Below are positions 24,314-33,338 of a stretch of 64,000 nucleotides of DNA, piece after piece. Under the pieces are notes generated by a model. The model searched no databases. It had not been told where the DNA came from and worked only from the letters and a program-made list of their open reading frames with translations. Source of the stretch: Pseudomonas viridiflava (GTDB lineage: Bacteria; Pseudomonadota; Gammaproteobacteria; Pseudomonadales; Pseudomonadaceae); the NCBI RefSeq assembly GCF_900582195.1, contig NZ_UTHA01000210.1, forward strand, positions 1 to 64,000. Direction: 5' to 3'. The translations under genes were made by a program, and so were the position numbers. How positions within the stretch are numbered: position 1 is the stretch's first letter; every line of letters starts with the position of its first letter.

Positions 24314-25629
24314 TCCAACCAGCCCTGCTTCATCCCTATATATCGCCATCGAATCCAGAAAGGGTCGGTATCTCCAAGAAGTTTACGCAGCTTCAAATCA
24401 AGGGAGATTGCCAACTGCTCATCAAGGACTTCTTCTGACAGAATTCTGGAAGCTTCCTCCAACGCTTTCTCCGCCTCGATCGAGCGAGCGCTTCCCAAGT
24501 CAAATGCATCACTGGTCAGCCACCGAGATACTTCGCCCAAACGAACGAATTCACGTTGTTTAAACTGAACTTCCGTTTCTCCGGTTTCGCGACTTTTTGC
24601 GAGATCAAGATCAAACCATGCATCTTGAGAATCATCAAAACGAGGTTCGACGGATGCCATGACCAACGGCGAGTGAGTGACCAGCAAGATCTGCACCTGC
24701 GCATTCGGGGATAATGCCGTTACCACGTCAAGTAATGCTCCGACGACCGACCGCTGCCAACGCGGATGAAGATGAGACTCCACTTCATCAATCAAGAAGG
24801 TGAGACGAGGCGTTGTCTCCTGCCCAAGCAATGCGGAGGCTTTGACATGCTCCTGCCAACTCCAGACCAACAGATAGGCAATTGCGAGCACGCGCTTCAT
24901 CCCCGAAGACGCATGAACGACAGGAACGTCCTGACCATAAGGCATTTTCAAAGTCGGAATGTCCCGCGGATCATCCAGACTGATACGCGTCAGCGGTCCG
25001 AGAACAAGACTTTCGCCTTCCTCAGGAGACAACTTGGCGAGCGCCGCACACAAATGGTCATAGGATTCACCTTTCTCTTTGTACCAACTTGCCCAATCCA
25101 CGATCAGTCCGTTACATAGCAGACCGCGCTCACTATCGACCAAGCCATCCCAGATTTCCCGTGCGCTGAAAACATAGCCAGGCACTCGGTCCTGCACATC
25201 GAGATTACCTTTTTTCAGCCAATAGTTTCTTGCAGGATCCCAGGCAGCAAAACTTCCATCGGCCATTGCATAAAGCACCAGGCCAGGGTTAATCGGACGC
25301 CCCGCCTTGCCCGTCCATGCTTGGTCCAATGGCGAAAAAGATGTTTTGTAGGAAACATCCTTTGTTTTCGCTGACACGGAAAATTCGATGCTGGCCTTGG
25401 CGGGATCAGTTGGGCGAACCATGCCCGCCCCCGTCAAGGCACGGTTTAAATCTCCTGGCCATTTTCGCGTCAAGGCCCACCACGCGATATCGAGCAGAAA
25501 GCTTTTACCCAGACCATTATCACCAGTGATCAAATTCAACCGACTGGAGAACTTCACATCCAGTTCTGGGAGCGGCCCTACGTGGCTGAGTTTCAAGCTC
25601 TTTAACACAATCCTTTCCCCACTTTTCAT
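24310..25629 (-). CDS. ABC-type AAA ATPase, Septu PtuA-like
   Basis: A 439-residue ATPase of the RecF/OLD/PtuA-like ABC class. Walker A GDNGLGKS (36-43) follows LKLSHVGPLPELDVKFSSR; signature-like HASSGMKRVLAIAYL (~240); Walker B LTFLIDEVESHLHPRWQ (~275) and H-loop LLVTHSPLVMAS (~312). There is no TOPRIM or obvious coiled-coil arm, so it is shorter than OLD nucleases. It is the promoter-proximal gene of a two-gene operon with the HNH protein. Base composition is more AT-rich than neighbours, as expected of transferred defence genes. Septu-like is my best call; other ATPase-nuclease defence families are possible. Confidence 0.72.
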   Translation of the reverse strand: MKSGERIVLKSLKLSHVGPLPELDVKFSSRLNLITGDNGLGKSFLLDIAWWALTRKWPGDLNRALTGAGMVRPTDPAKASIEFSVSAKTKDVSYKTSFSPLDQAWTGKAGRPINPGLVLYAMADGSFAAWDPARNYWLKKGNLDVQDRVPGYVFSAREIWDGLVDSERGLLCNGLIVDWASWYKEKGESYDHLCAALAKLSPEEGESLVLGPLTRISLDDPRDIPTLKMPYGQDVPVVHASSGMKRVLAIAYLLVWSWQEHVKASALLGQETTPRLTFLIDEVESHLHPRWQRSVVGALLDVVTALSPNAQVQILLVTHSPLVMASVEPRFDDSQDAWFDLDLAKSRETGETEVQFKQREFVRLGEVSRWLTSDAFDLGSARSIEAEKALEEASRILSEEVLDEQLAISLDLKLRKLLGDTDPFWIRWRYIGMKQGWLE

Positions 25630-25763
25630 CCTGCGGATTCAACGCACAGGATAATAGACTTACATCGCGCCACTGTTGCAGCGCTTCGCGCAAAACTCAA
25701 GCAGCACAGTCGAGTTTCACGTCGGGTGAAACCGCGAAGAAAATCAATGACTCCTTACCGCAC

Positions 25764-26165
25764 TCACTGAAACTGCTTGCCCAGCCCCGGTGGCACGCCG
25801 TGGATGTTGGTGTCTTCCCACGGGCCGTTGGGGCTGATCGAGCGGCTCCAGCCGTTGTTCCAGCGGTAGTAGGTGCGCTGGCGGTAGAAGGTGTTGGTCT
25901 GGTCGTCGAGGACGTAGACGCCGAGTTTCTGGTCCCAGTGGCTGTTGCCACCCGGTGGCGGGGCGAAGCTGGCCGAGGTGCGCGGCACGGGTTTGGCCGG
26001 TTTTGCCGGGATGCTTTTGCCCGGGGTCGGTGAGGTCGACGGAGTCGGGCTGGGTTGTGACGGCGGGATCGGCGGCAGGTTGGTCGTCGGTTCCGGTCGT
26101 TGCACCGCACATGCACTCAAGCCCAGGGCCAGTGTGAGGACTGTGATTCGGGCGATGGTGTGCAT
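25764..26165 (-). CDS. Proline-rich lipoprotein of unknown function
   Basis: A 133-residue protein with a clear lipobox: MHTIARITVLTLALGLSAC (Cys19). A Pro/Thr/Ser-rich linker (~25-65) leads to a compact C-terminal domain with SHWDQKLGVYVLDDQTNTFY and TYYRWNNGWSRS. That part resembles small YXWXXGW-type periplasmic domains. It follows ccmI by 25 bp on the same strand and may be the tail of the ccm transcript, but has no known role in cytochrome maturation. Confidence 0.65.
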   Translation of the reverse strand: MHTIARITVLTLALGLSACAVQRPEPTTNLPPIPPSQPSPTPSTSPTPGKSIPAKPAKPVPRTSASFAPPPGGNSHWDQKLGVYVLDDQTNTFYRQRTYYRWNNGWSRSISPNGPWEDTNIHGVPPGLGKQFQ

Positions 26166-26190
26166 GGCGGTGCTTTCCTGTTGTGTCCGG

Positions 26191-27393
26191 CTATTTGTCC
26201 GGGCTGTCGATGGTCAGTTTTTGTAGCGCAGTGGTGCTGCTGGCCAGTGGGCCGCTGCGACCAACCCACTCGCCGGCAGTCGGTTGGCCGGCGCGGGAGA
26301 TGCGCGCAACCAGTTGGACTTCAGGGAAGTTCGACAGTTTCAACTGCGGCATCATTGCGTCGGCATCGCCCAGTTCGACGGTCACCGGCAGATCGGCCAC
26401 GGTCAGGCGTTTGGCGGCCAGCGGTGCCGGTGGGCCGGAGGTGGCGCGGGCGAAGATGAATACGCTGTCGCCCGGTTGCACTTTGCTTCTCAGTTCGCTG
26501 GCCAGATCGACGCTGACTTTCAACAGCGCGGCTTTCGCGGCTACCGGTGCCTGAGCAACTTTGCCGCCACTGGCTTCCAGACGTTCGGCGGCACGTTTGA
26601 TCCCGCCTTGCAGCGCGGCGCGGGAGTTATCCTCCGGCGGCAGTTGCGCAAGCAAGCGGTTCCAGTAATCGATGGCTTCCTGATAACGCTCACCCTCGAA
26701 AGCGGCGATGCCCAGCAAGCCGAGGCTGGTGACTTCTTTCGGGTCAGCTTTCAGAGCCTCGTCAGTCAGCGCCTGAATCTTCGCCGACCACTTTTTGCCA
26801 TCAGCAAAATACTGCGCCTGCGCCCACTGGCCGAGCAGTTCCGGCTGGCGACCGGCCAGGTTGGCGGCGCGTTCGAACATCTTCGCCGCGTCCGCCGGAC
26901 GCTCTTGCGCCATGTAGGTACGACCGAGGAAATACAGGCCTTCAGCGGAGTCCGGCTGCGCAGCGACGGCACGCTCCAAACGCTGGGTCATCTCTTCCAT
27001 CGACTGCGGAGCCTGGGCGAATTCACGGGTCAGCTCGACCTTGTCGGCAGCACCGAAATGCATATACAGACCCAGACCCAACACGGGCACCAACACAGCG
27101 GCCAACAGCGGCAATGGTTTGCCCAGTCGGGAAACCCGTGGCGCGCTGACGCCTTCGGTATCTGCCAACAACTCACGCGCAGCCTCGGCGCGGCCGCTGT
27201 CCATTTGCGCGGCATCGAGCACGCCTTCAGCCTGTTGCGCTTGCAACTCGGCGACACGCTCCTGATACAGCGCAACGTTCAGGGCAGTACGATCCTCTTC
27301 ACGCTGGGCGCGACGTTCACGCAGCACCGGGATCAGCAGAAAACTCAGGGCGACCAGAAGCAACAGCCCTGCGGCAAGCCAGAAATCAATCAT
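26191..27393 (-). CDS. ccmI: Cytochrome c maturation protein CcmI
   Basis: A 400-residue apocytochrome chaperone. Two N-terminal membrane helices (FWLAAGLLLLVALSFLLIPVL and PLPLLAAVLVPVLGLGLYMHF) flank a cytoplasmic loop; then periplasmic TPR repeats (SAEGLYFLGRTYMAQERPADAAKMFERAANL; TSLGLLGIAAFEGERYQEAIDYW) and a C-terminal beta domain. CcmI delivers the unfolded CXXCH polypeptide to the CcmFH ligase. The start overlaps the ccmH stop by 4 bp. Last gene of the ccm cluster proper. Confidence 0.93.
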   Translation of the reverse strand: MIDFWLAAGLLLLVALSFLLIPVLRERRAQREEDRTALNVALYQERVAELQAQQAEGVLDAAQMDSGRAEAARELLADTEGVSAPRVSRLGKPLPLLAAVLVPVLGLGLYMHFGAADKVELTREFAQAPQSMEEMTQRLERAVAAQPDSAEGLYFLGRTYMAQERPADAAKMFERAANLAGRQPELLGQWAQAQYFADGKKWSAKIQALTDEALKADPKEVTSLGLLGIAAFEGERYQEAIDYWNRLLAQLPPEDNSRAALQGGIKRAAERLEASGGKVAQAPVAAKAALLKVSVDLASELRSKVQPGDSVFIFARATSGPPAPLAAKRLTVADLPVTVELGDADAMMPQLKLSNFPEVQLVARISRAGQPTAGEWVGRSGPLASSTTALQKLTIDSPDK

Positions 27394-27860
27394 TCTTGGT
27401 TTTTATCCAACAGTTGGTCGAGGCGCTGACGCTCTTCGCTGGACAGCGCTTGCGGAGTCTCGGCGCGCTGGCCGCGACGACGGCGAACAATCACCGCGAT
27501 CACCACCAGACCACCGAGCAGCAAACCGGCCGGGCCGAACCACAGCAATGCGGTCTTGGCGTTGAGCGCCGGTTTGTAGCGGACGAAATCACCGTAACGA
27601 TCAACCATGAAATCGATGATCTGCTGATTGTCCTTGCCCTCGCCGAGCATGCGGAAAATCTCTTTGCGCAGGTCAGCGGCAATCGGCGCGTTGGAATCGG
27701 CGATGTCCTGGTTCTGGCACTTCGGGCAGCGCAGCTCCTTGGTCAGTTCACGGAAACGCTCGCGATCACCTTCTTTGGCAAACTCATACGTATCGATCGC
27801 GGCATGGGCGACACCGACCAGACTCAAGCCCAAAACCAGCGCAGCCAGAAAACGCTTCAT
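27390..27860 (-). CDS. ccmH: Cytochrome c maturation protein CcmH
   Basis: A 156-residue thiol-disulfide protein that reduces apocytochrome c. Signal peptide MKRFLAALVLGLSLVGVAHA, redox motif LRCPKCQNQDIADSNAPIA, then a single C-terminal membrane helix (TALLWFGPAGLLLGGLVVIAVIV). Overlaps ccmG and ccmI by 4 bp each. Confidence 0.95.
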   Translation of the reverse strand: MKRFLAALVLGLSLVGVAHAAIDTYEFAKEGDRERFRELTKELRCPKCQNQDIADSNAPIAADLRKEIFRMLGEGKDNQQIIDFMVDRYGDFVRYKPALNAKTALLWFGPAGLLLGGLVVIAVIVRRRRGQRAETPQALSSEERQRLDQLLDKNQE

Positions 27861-28393
27861 GGCTTCGCCTCATCGACCAGCGCCTGATACTTGGCCGCGA
27901 GTTTTTCACGCCAGACCTGCTCATCGATCACACCGACATATTTGTCGCGGATGATGCCCTTGGCGTCGATGAAGAAGGTTTCCGGTGCACCGTATACACC
28001 GAGGTTCAGGCCCAGCGAGCCTTCATCGTCACGGATGTCCAGCGCATATGGATTATGGAATTCAGCCAGCCACTTCAAGGCATCGGCGTTGGTGTCCTTG
28101 TAGTTGATGCCGTAGATCACCACGCCGCGCTCGGCGAGTTTGTTCAGCACCGGATGCTCGACCCGGCAGGAAATGCACCAGGTGCCCCAGACATTGACCA
28201 GTGCCGGTTTGCCGAGAATGTCAGCCTTGGTCAGGTGCTTGTCGCCCTGCACGTTCGGCAGGGAAAACTCCGGGAAGGGCTTGTTGATCATCGCCGACGG
28301 CAGCTCCGCCGGGTCGAGGTACAGACCGCGATAAAGAAACACCGCCACCAGCAGGAAAATCGCCAGTGGCACCAGCATCAACCAACGTCTCAT
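27857..28393 (-). CDS. ccmG: Thiol:disulfide interchange protein CcmG (DsbE)
   Basis: A 178-residue membrane-anchored thioredoxin. N-terminal anchor WLMLVPLAIFLLVAVFLYRGL; active site NVWGTWCISCRVEHPVL; cis-Pro region GVYGAPETFFIDAKG. CcmG keeps the CcmH/apocytochrome cysteines reduced using electrons from DsbD. Overlaps ccmF upstream and ccmH downstream by 4 bp, so it is tightly coupled. Confidence 0.95.
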   Translation of the reverse strand: MRRWLMLVPLAIFLLVAVFLYRGLYLDPAELPSAMINKPFPEFSLPNVQGDKHLTKADILGKPALVNVWGTWCISCRVEHPVLNKLAERGVVIYGINYKDTNADALKWLAEFHNPYALDIRDDEGSLGLNLGVYGAPETFFIDAKGIIRDKYVGVIDEQVWREKLAAKYQALVDEAKP

Positions 28394-30381
28394 GCCGCCG
28401 CTCCCGTCATGCCCAGCGCTTCACGCACCTTGGCTTTTACCTTGACCCGATACCGTCGATCGAGCGCTGCCAGCAAACCACCGAACCCGGTGAGCAGACC
28501 GCCGAACCAGATCCAGCGCACGAACGGCTTGACGTGCACGCGCACCGCCCACGCGCCGTTGTCCAGCGGCTCGCCGAGGGCAACGTAGAGGTCACGGGTG
28601 AAACCGGCGTCGATCCCGGCTTCGGTCATCACCGAGTTCTGCACGGTGTACAGGCGTTTTTCCGGGTGCAGCACGCTGATTTCCTTGCCATCACGAATGA
28701 CCCGAATGGTGCCTTTATCAGAGGTAAAGTTCGGCCCCTCGAAGTGTTTGGCACCTTCGAAAACAAAGTGGTAACCGGCCAGGTCCATCGACTCGCCCGG
28801 CGCCAGACGCAGATCGCGTTCGGCACTGTTCTGGCTCGACAACACCACACCGAGCGCACACACGGCAATGCCGAGGTGGGCGATCTGCATGCCCCAATAG
28901 CTGCGGGTCAGGGTTGGCAGGCCTTTGATCAGGCCTTTGTGGCGAGTCTTGTCGACGATGTCACGTGCACCGGCGAGCAACACCCATGCAGCGAGCAGGA
29001 AGGTCGCAATCACCGCCCAGTTGAAATCGCCGTAAGCGACACCGGCCACCACCGCCAGCGCGACGCTGCCGAGCAGTACTGGCGTCAGCATGCCGGCCAG
29101 CCATTTCACTGGAGTGTCCTTCCAACGGACGATCACACCGACCGCCATGACCAGCATCAGCAACGCCATCAATGGAATGAACAGCGCGTTGAAGTACGGC
29201 GGGCCGACCGACATTTTCGCGCCGCTGAGGGCATCGAGAATCAGTGGATACAGCGTGCCGAGCAGAATCATCGACGCCGCCACCACCAGCACCAGGTTGT
29301 TGCCCAGCAGCAGGGTTTCCCGCGACCACAGGTTGAAGCCGACCTGACTCTTGACCACTGGCGCACGCAAAGCGAACAGCGTCAGCGAACCGCCAACCAC
29401 GAACAACAGGAAGATCAGAATGAACACGCCGCGCTCCGGATCGGAGGCAAACGCATGCACCGAAGTCAGCACGCCGGAACGTACGAGGAAGGTCCCAAGC
29501 AGGCTCAGCGAGAACGCGGCAATCGCCAGCAACACCGTCCAGCTCTTGAACACGCCACGTTTTTCCGTGACCGCCAGCGAATGGATCAGCGCGGTGCCGA
29601 CCAGCCATGGCATGAAGGAGGCGTTTTCCACCGGGTCCCAGAACCACCAGCCACCCCAGCCGAGTTCGTAGTACGCCCACCACGAACCGAGGGTGATGCC
29701 GATGCCGAGGAACGCCCAGGCGACGATAGTCCACGGACGTGACCAGCGCGCCCACGCGGCATCAAGACGACCGCCCATCAACGCGGCGATGGCGAAGGCG
29801 AACGCCACCGAAAAACCGACGTAGCCCATGTACAACATTGGCGGGTGAACGATCAGGCCGATGTCTTGCAACAGTGGATTGAGGTCAGCGCCATTGCTGG
29901 GCATTTGCGGCAGGATGCGCTTGAACGGGTTGGAGGTGAGGATCAGGAACAGCAGGAAACCGGTGCTGATCATGCCCATCACCGCCAGCACCCGCGCCAG
30001 CATGACTTGCGGCAACTGCCGGGAGAACACCGACACTGCGAAAGTCCAGCCACCGAGGATCAGCGCCCAGAGCAGTAAAGAACCTTCGTGGGCCCCCCAT
30101 ACGGCGCTGAACTTGTAATACCACGGCAACGCGGTATTGGAGTTATTGGCGACATAGGCGACGGAGAAGTCATCGGTCATGAACGCGTAGGTCAGAATGC
30201 CGAACGCAAACAGCAAAAAGGCAAACTGCCCCCATGCAGCGGGCTGGGCCAGACTCATCCAGAACCGGTCACCGCGCCAGGCTCCGACCAATGGCACCAC
30301 GGCCTGCACCAGGGCAAAACACAGCGCCAGAATCATCGCCAGATGACCGAGCTCAGGAATAAATATTGCCGAGGTCATCAA
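28390..30381 (-). CDS. ccmF: Haem lyase subunit CcmF
   Basis: A 663-residue polytopic protein with about fifteen helices, part of the CcmFHI complex that ligates haem to apocytochrome c. The WWD haem-handling signature is ELGWGGWWFWDPVENASFMPW, followed by the conserved His-containing LVGTALIHSLAVTEKR. FSVAYVANNSNTALPWYYKF near the N-terminus is also characteristic. Length equals P. aeruginosa-type CcmF. It begins immediately after the ccmE stop with no gap. Confidence 0.97.
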   Translation of the reverse strand: MMTSAIFIPELGHLAMILALCFALVQAVVPLVGAWRGDRFWMSLAQPAAWGQFAFLLFAFGILTYAFMTDDFSVAYVANNSNTALPWYYKFSAVWGAHEGSLLLWALILGGWTFAVSVFSRQLPQVMLARVLAVMGMISTGFLLFLILTSNPFKRILPQMPSNGADLNPLLQDIGLIVHPPMLYMGYVGFSVAFAFAIAALMGGRLDAAWARWSRPWTIVAWAFLGIGITLGSWWAYYELGWGGWWFWDPVENASFMPWLVGTALIHSLAVTEKRGVFKSWTVLLAIAAFSLSLLGTFLVRSGVLTSVHAFASDPERGVFILIFLLFVVGGSLTLFALRAPVVKSQVGFNLWSRETLLLGNNLVLVVAASMILLGTLYPLILDALSGAKMSVGPPYFNALFIPLMALLMLVMAVGVIVRWKDTPVKWLAGMLTPVLLGSVALAVVAGVAYGDFNWAVIATFLLAAWVLLAGARDIVDKTRHKGLIKGLPTLTRSYWGMQIAHLGIAVCALGVVLSSQNSAERDLRLAPGESMDLAGYHFVFEGAKHFEGPNFTSDKGTIRVIRDGKEISVLHPEKRLYTVQNSVMTEAGIDAGFTRDLYVALGEPLDNGAWAVRVHVKPFVRWIWFGGLLTGFGGLLAALDRRYRVKVKAKVREALGMTGAAA

Positions 30382-30837
30382 TCAACCCTCCTTCGCAGGC
30401 GTTGGTGCCGATTGACCACTGTCTTTCAAGGCTTTGGTCACTTCCGGCGGCATGTACTTTTCGTCGTGCTTGGCCAGCACTTCATCGGCCACCACTACGC
30501 CGTCGGCGTTGAGCTTGCCGAGGGCGACGATGCCCTGCCCTTCGCGGAACAGATCCGGGAGGATGCCGCGATAGGCGATGGTCACGGATTTATTGAAATC
30601 GGTGACGACGAATCTGACGTCCAGCGAATCCTTCGAGCGCTGCAGCGAACCGGCCTCAACCATGCCACCAGCGCGGATGCGCGTGTCTTGCGGCGCTTCG
30701 CCATTGGCGATCTGGGTCGGCGTGTAGAACAGATTGATGTTCTGCTGCAGGGCGCTGAGGGCCAGGCCGACGGCAGCGCCGACCCCGACCAGGATGGCCA
30801 GAATGATGATCAGACGTTTCTTGCGCAGCGGATTCAC
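30382..30837 (-). CDS. ccmE: Haem chaperone CcmE
   Basis: A 151-residue periplasmic haem carrier anchored by one N-terminal helix (RLIIILAILVGVGAAVGLALSA). The covalent haem-binding His lies in VLAKHDEKYMPPEV, and IRAGGMVEAGSLQR with the OB-fold core fits the family. GTG start overlapping ccmD by 4 bp. Confidence 0.96.
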   Translation of the reverse strand: MNPLRKKRLIIILAILVGVGAAVGLALSALQQNINLFYTPTQIANGEAPQDTRIRAGGMVEAGSLQRSKDSLDVRFVVTDFNKSVTIAYRGILPDLFREGQGIVALGKLNADGVVVADEVLAKHDEKYMPPEVTKALKDSGQSAPTPAKEG

Positions 30838-31010
30838 TTGCCGTTCTCCCGGCGCAGACGACGCGCCTCTTGTTGCAGATAGCGCTTGCGGGCCGCAATC
30901 GGCGCCACCACGTTGAGGATCAGCACCGCCAGACAGATGCCGTAGGCCGACCAGACATACAGGCCATGATGGCCCATGGCGAGGAAGTCGCCGAATGAAG
31001 CAAAACTCAT
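30834..31010 (-). CDS. ccmD: CcmD, small haem exporter subunit
   Basis: A 58-residue single-helix protein: MSFASFGDFLAMGHHGLYVW, YGICLAVLILNVVAPI then a basic KRYLQQEARRLRRENGK tail. CcmD stabilises CcmC-CcmE during haem export. Start chosen at MSFASF, which overlaps the ccmC stop (ATGA); the longer open frame would extend far into ccmC. Confidence 0.93.
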   Translation of the reverse strand: MSFASFGDFLAMGHHGLYVWSAYGICLAVLILNVVAPIAARKRYLQQEARRLRRENGK

Positions 31011-31762
31011 CGAGCGGCCTCCAGACTGTGCTGCACTTCTTCTTTTACCCAACTGGCGCGGGCTTCGCGCTTGAGCACTTCAAGGCGCATGCGCAGCAAC
31101 AGCACGGCGCCGAAGAAGCAGTAGAAACCCAGCACGGTCAGCAACAGTGGCAGCCACATTTCGGCGGGCATCGCCGGTTTTTCAGTCAGGGTGAAGGTCG
31201 CGCCCTGGTGCAGGGTGTTCCACCATTCCACCGAGTATTTGATGATCGGGATGTTGATCACACCGACGATGGCCAACACGGCGCAGGCCTTGGCGGCGCT
31301 GTCGCGGTTGCTGATGGCATTGCCCAGCGCGATCACGCCGAAATACAGGAACAGCAGAATCAGCATCGAGGTCAGGCGCGCGTCCCAGACCCACCACGAA
31401 CCCCATGTCGGTTTGCCCCAGATCGCCCCGGTGACCAGTGCCACGGCGGTCATCCACGCACCGATCGGTGCGGCGCATTGCAGGGCGACGTCGGCCAGTT
31501 TCATCTTCCACACCAGGCCCACAATGCCGCACACCGCCAGCATCACGTAGATCGACTGAGCGAGCATCGCGGCAGGTACGTGAATGTAGATGATGCGAAA
31601 GCTGTTGCCTTGCTGATAATCCGGCGGCGCGAAGGCCAGGCCCCAAACGACGCCGACGCCAATCAGCAGCAACGCAGCGATGCTCAACCACGGCAAAAAC
31701 TTGCTGCTGATGCCATAGAACCACTTGGGCGAGCCGAGCTTGTGAAACCAGGTCCAGTTCAT
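31007..31762 (-). CDS. ccmC: Haem exporter CcmC
   Basis: A 251-residue protein with six helices that loads haem onto CcmE. Hallmarks: NSFRIIYIHVPAAMLAQSIY with the conserved His, and the WWD motif IWGKPTWGSWWVWDARLTSML, then a second His in YSVEWWNTLHQGATF. Start MNWTWFHKLGSPKWFYG is the usual one, preceded by GGAAAC; an ATG nine codons earlier is possible. 78 bp separate it from ccmB. Confidence 0.95.
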   Translation of the reverse strand: MNWTWFHKLGSPKWFYGISSKFLPWLSIAALLLIGVGVVWGLAFAPPDYQQGNSFRIIYIHVPAAMLAQSIYVMLAVCGIVGLVWKMKLADVALQCAAPIGAWMTAVALVTGAIWGKPTWGSWWVWDARLTSMLILLFLYFGVIALGNAISNRDSAAKACAVLAIVGVINIPIIKYSVEWWNTLHQGATFTLTEKPAMPAEMWLPLLLTVLGFYCFFGAVLLLRMRLEVLKREARASWVKEEVQHSLEAAR

Positions 31763-31840
31763 ACTGTTTCCATCACGGGTGCCGCTCATCGGTGTGAGCA
31801 GTCTCAGGGTCTTTGCTGGTTAAATTTTAACCAGACCTCA

Positions 31841-32509
31841 TTATTCGCCGACGCTGATCTTCAGGCCAGCAGCTATTGCAAAGGGTGTCAGGGTGATCGC
31901 CAGGGCGGTCAGGCTACCCAGCCACAGCAGATACCCGGTCGCCGGCATGCCTTGCAAGGCCGCCTGCAAGGCGCCACTGCCGAGGATCAACACCGGGATG
32001 TACAACGGCAGAATCAGCAGCGCCAGCAACAGGCCGCCGCGTTTCAAACCGACCGTCAGTGCCGCGCCCACCGCGCCGAGCAAACTCAGCACCGGTGTGC
32101 CCAGCAGCAACGAAAGCAGCAAAACCGGCAGACAGGCGGCAGGCAAACCGAGCATCAACGCCAGCAGCGGTGAGAGCAGAACCAGTGCCAGCCCGGAGAA
32201 AAGCCAGTGTGCCAGCACCTTGGCCAAGACCAGAAGTGGCAGCGGGTGCGACGAAAGGACCCACTGTTCCAGCGAGCCATCTTCGAAATCACTGCGGAAC
32301 AGCCCGTCCAGCGAGAGCAGGACCGACAACAGCGCCGCCACCCAGACTAACCCGGGGGACAGGTTTTGCAACACTTGAGTTTCCGGGCCGACGGCCAGCG
32401 GGAACAAAGCGATGACGATGGCGAAGAAAATCAGCGGATTGGCCAGTTCCGCCGGGCGGCGAAACAGCAGTCGGGATTCACGGGCAACCAGCAGGCCAAA
32501 CACACTCAT
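31841..32509 (-). CDS. ccmB: CcmB, ABC transporter membrane subunit
   Basis: A 222-residue six-helix permease partner of CcmA. The typical N-terminus is FGLLVARESRLLFRRPAELANPLIFF, and EDGSLEQWVLSSHPLPLLVLAKVLAHW is conserved. The CcmAB ATPase uses ATP to release holo-CcmE from CcmCD rather than to export haem. Overlaps ccmA by 4 bp. Confidence 0.95.
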   Translation of the reverse strand: MSVFGLLVARESRLLFRRPAELANPLIFFAIVIALFPLAVGPETQVLQNLSPGLVWVAALLSVLLSLDGLFRSDFEDGSLEQWVLSSHPLPLLVLAKVLAHWLFSGLALVLLSPLLALMLGLPAACLPVLLLSLLLGTPVLSLLGAVGAALTVGLKRGGLLLALLILPLYIPVLILGSGALQAALQGMPATGYLLWLGSLTALAITLTPFAIAAGLKISVGE

Positions 32510-33141
32510 ACTGCCCAGTTCCCCAGATCAATGTCGCGATAACCGGCCGGCATCCGGCTCAGCGTGTGGTGCGTGGTCAAGACCACCAGACCACCGCGTT
32601 CGCAGTGCCCGGCCAGATGCTCTTCGAGCTGCGCCACGCCTTGTTTGTCGAGTGCGGTAAACGGCTCATCGAGAATCCACAGCGGCGGGCTGTCCAGATA
32701 CAGGCGTGCCAGCGCCACGCGGCGTTGCTGACCGGCGGACAGGCTGTGGCAGGGAACATCTTCGAAGCCACGCAATCCTACAGCTGCCAACGCTTGCCAG
32801 ATGGCGTCGCGTTCGGCGGGATGATGCAAGGCGCAGAGCCAGGAGAGGTTTTCTTCCGGGGTGAGCAAATCCTTGATCCCGGCGGCGTGGCCGATCCACA
32901 GCAGGTTGCGTGCGAGTTCGCCGCGTTGTTCGGTCAGCGGCTGACCATTGAGCAGGACTTGCCCGGCGGTCGGCTGCATCAGCCCGGACAACAGACGCAA
33001 AAGGCTGGTCTTGCCGCTGCCGTTGGGTCCGCTGATCTGCACCATATCGCCACTGGCGAGTCTCAATTCGAGATTTTCGAAGAGCAGCCGCAGGTCACGT
33101 TCACACGTGAGGGCAACGGTTTGCAGGACAGGACTGGTCAA
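32506..33141 (-). CDS. ccmA: CcmA, cytochrome c maturation ABC ATPase
   Basis: A 211-residue ABC ATPase with Walker A GPNGSGKTSLLRLL (~39-52), signature LSAGQQRRVALARL, Walker B LWILDEPFTALDKQ and H-loop VVLTTHHTL. First gene of a nine-gene minus-strand operon ccmABCDEFGHI. It is divergent from the FliK-like gene. Confidence 0.96.
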   Translation of the reverse strand: MTSPVLQTVALTCERDLRLLFENLELRLASGDMVQISGPNGSGKTSLLRLLSGLMQPTAGQVLLNGQPLTEQRGELARNLLWIGHAAGIKDLLTPEENLSWLCALHHPAERDAIWQALAAVGLRGFEDVPCHSLSAGQQRRVALARLYLDSPPLWILDEPFTALDKQGVAQLEEHLAGHCERGGLVVLTTHHTLSRMPAGYRDIDLGNWAV

Positions 33142-33281
33142 GGGATCACGGGCCTTATACGGTTCAAGTCGGCTCTGGCGCGGCCGTTAAAGAGATGCAG
33201 CATAGATGCATTGACGGCTCGTTCTAGAGAGCTGGGTCAAACAATTGCTATGTTTTTTATTCGAAGCGCAAGACGGGCGGC

Positions 33282-33287
33282 ATTATA
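33282..33287 (-). promoter_or_regulatory. Probable -10 element of the ccm operon
   Basis: A consensus TATAAT on the minus strand, with TTGAGA about 15 bp upstream as a poor -35. Transcription would start near 33275 and leave a leader of ~135 bases before ccmA. Spacing is short, so confidence is moderate. Confidence 0.4.
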
Positions 33288-33338
33288 CATGTCGTGCCTT
33301 ACTCTCAAGAGTGCATTTTCCTCAGGTTGTGTCCGCGT

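Noticed and set aside
23717..25629. Retron associated with the ATPase/HNH pair
   Set aside because: No reverse transcriptase gene and no msr-msd-like inverted repeat is visible on either side.
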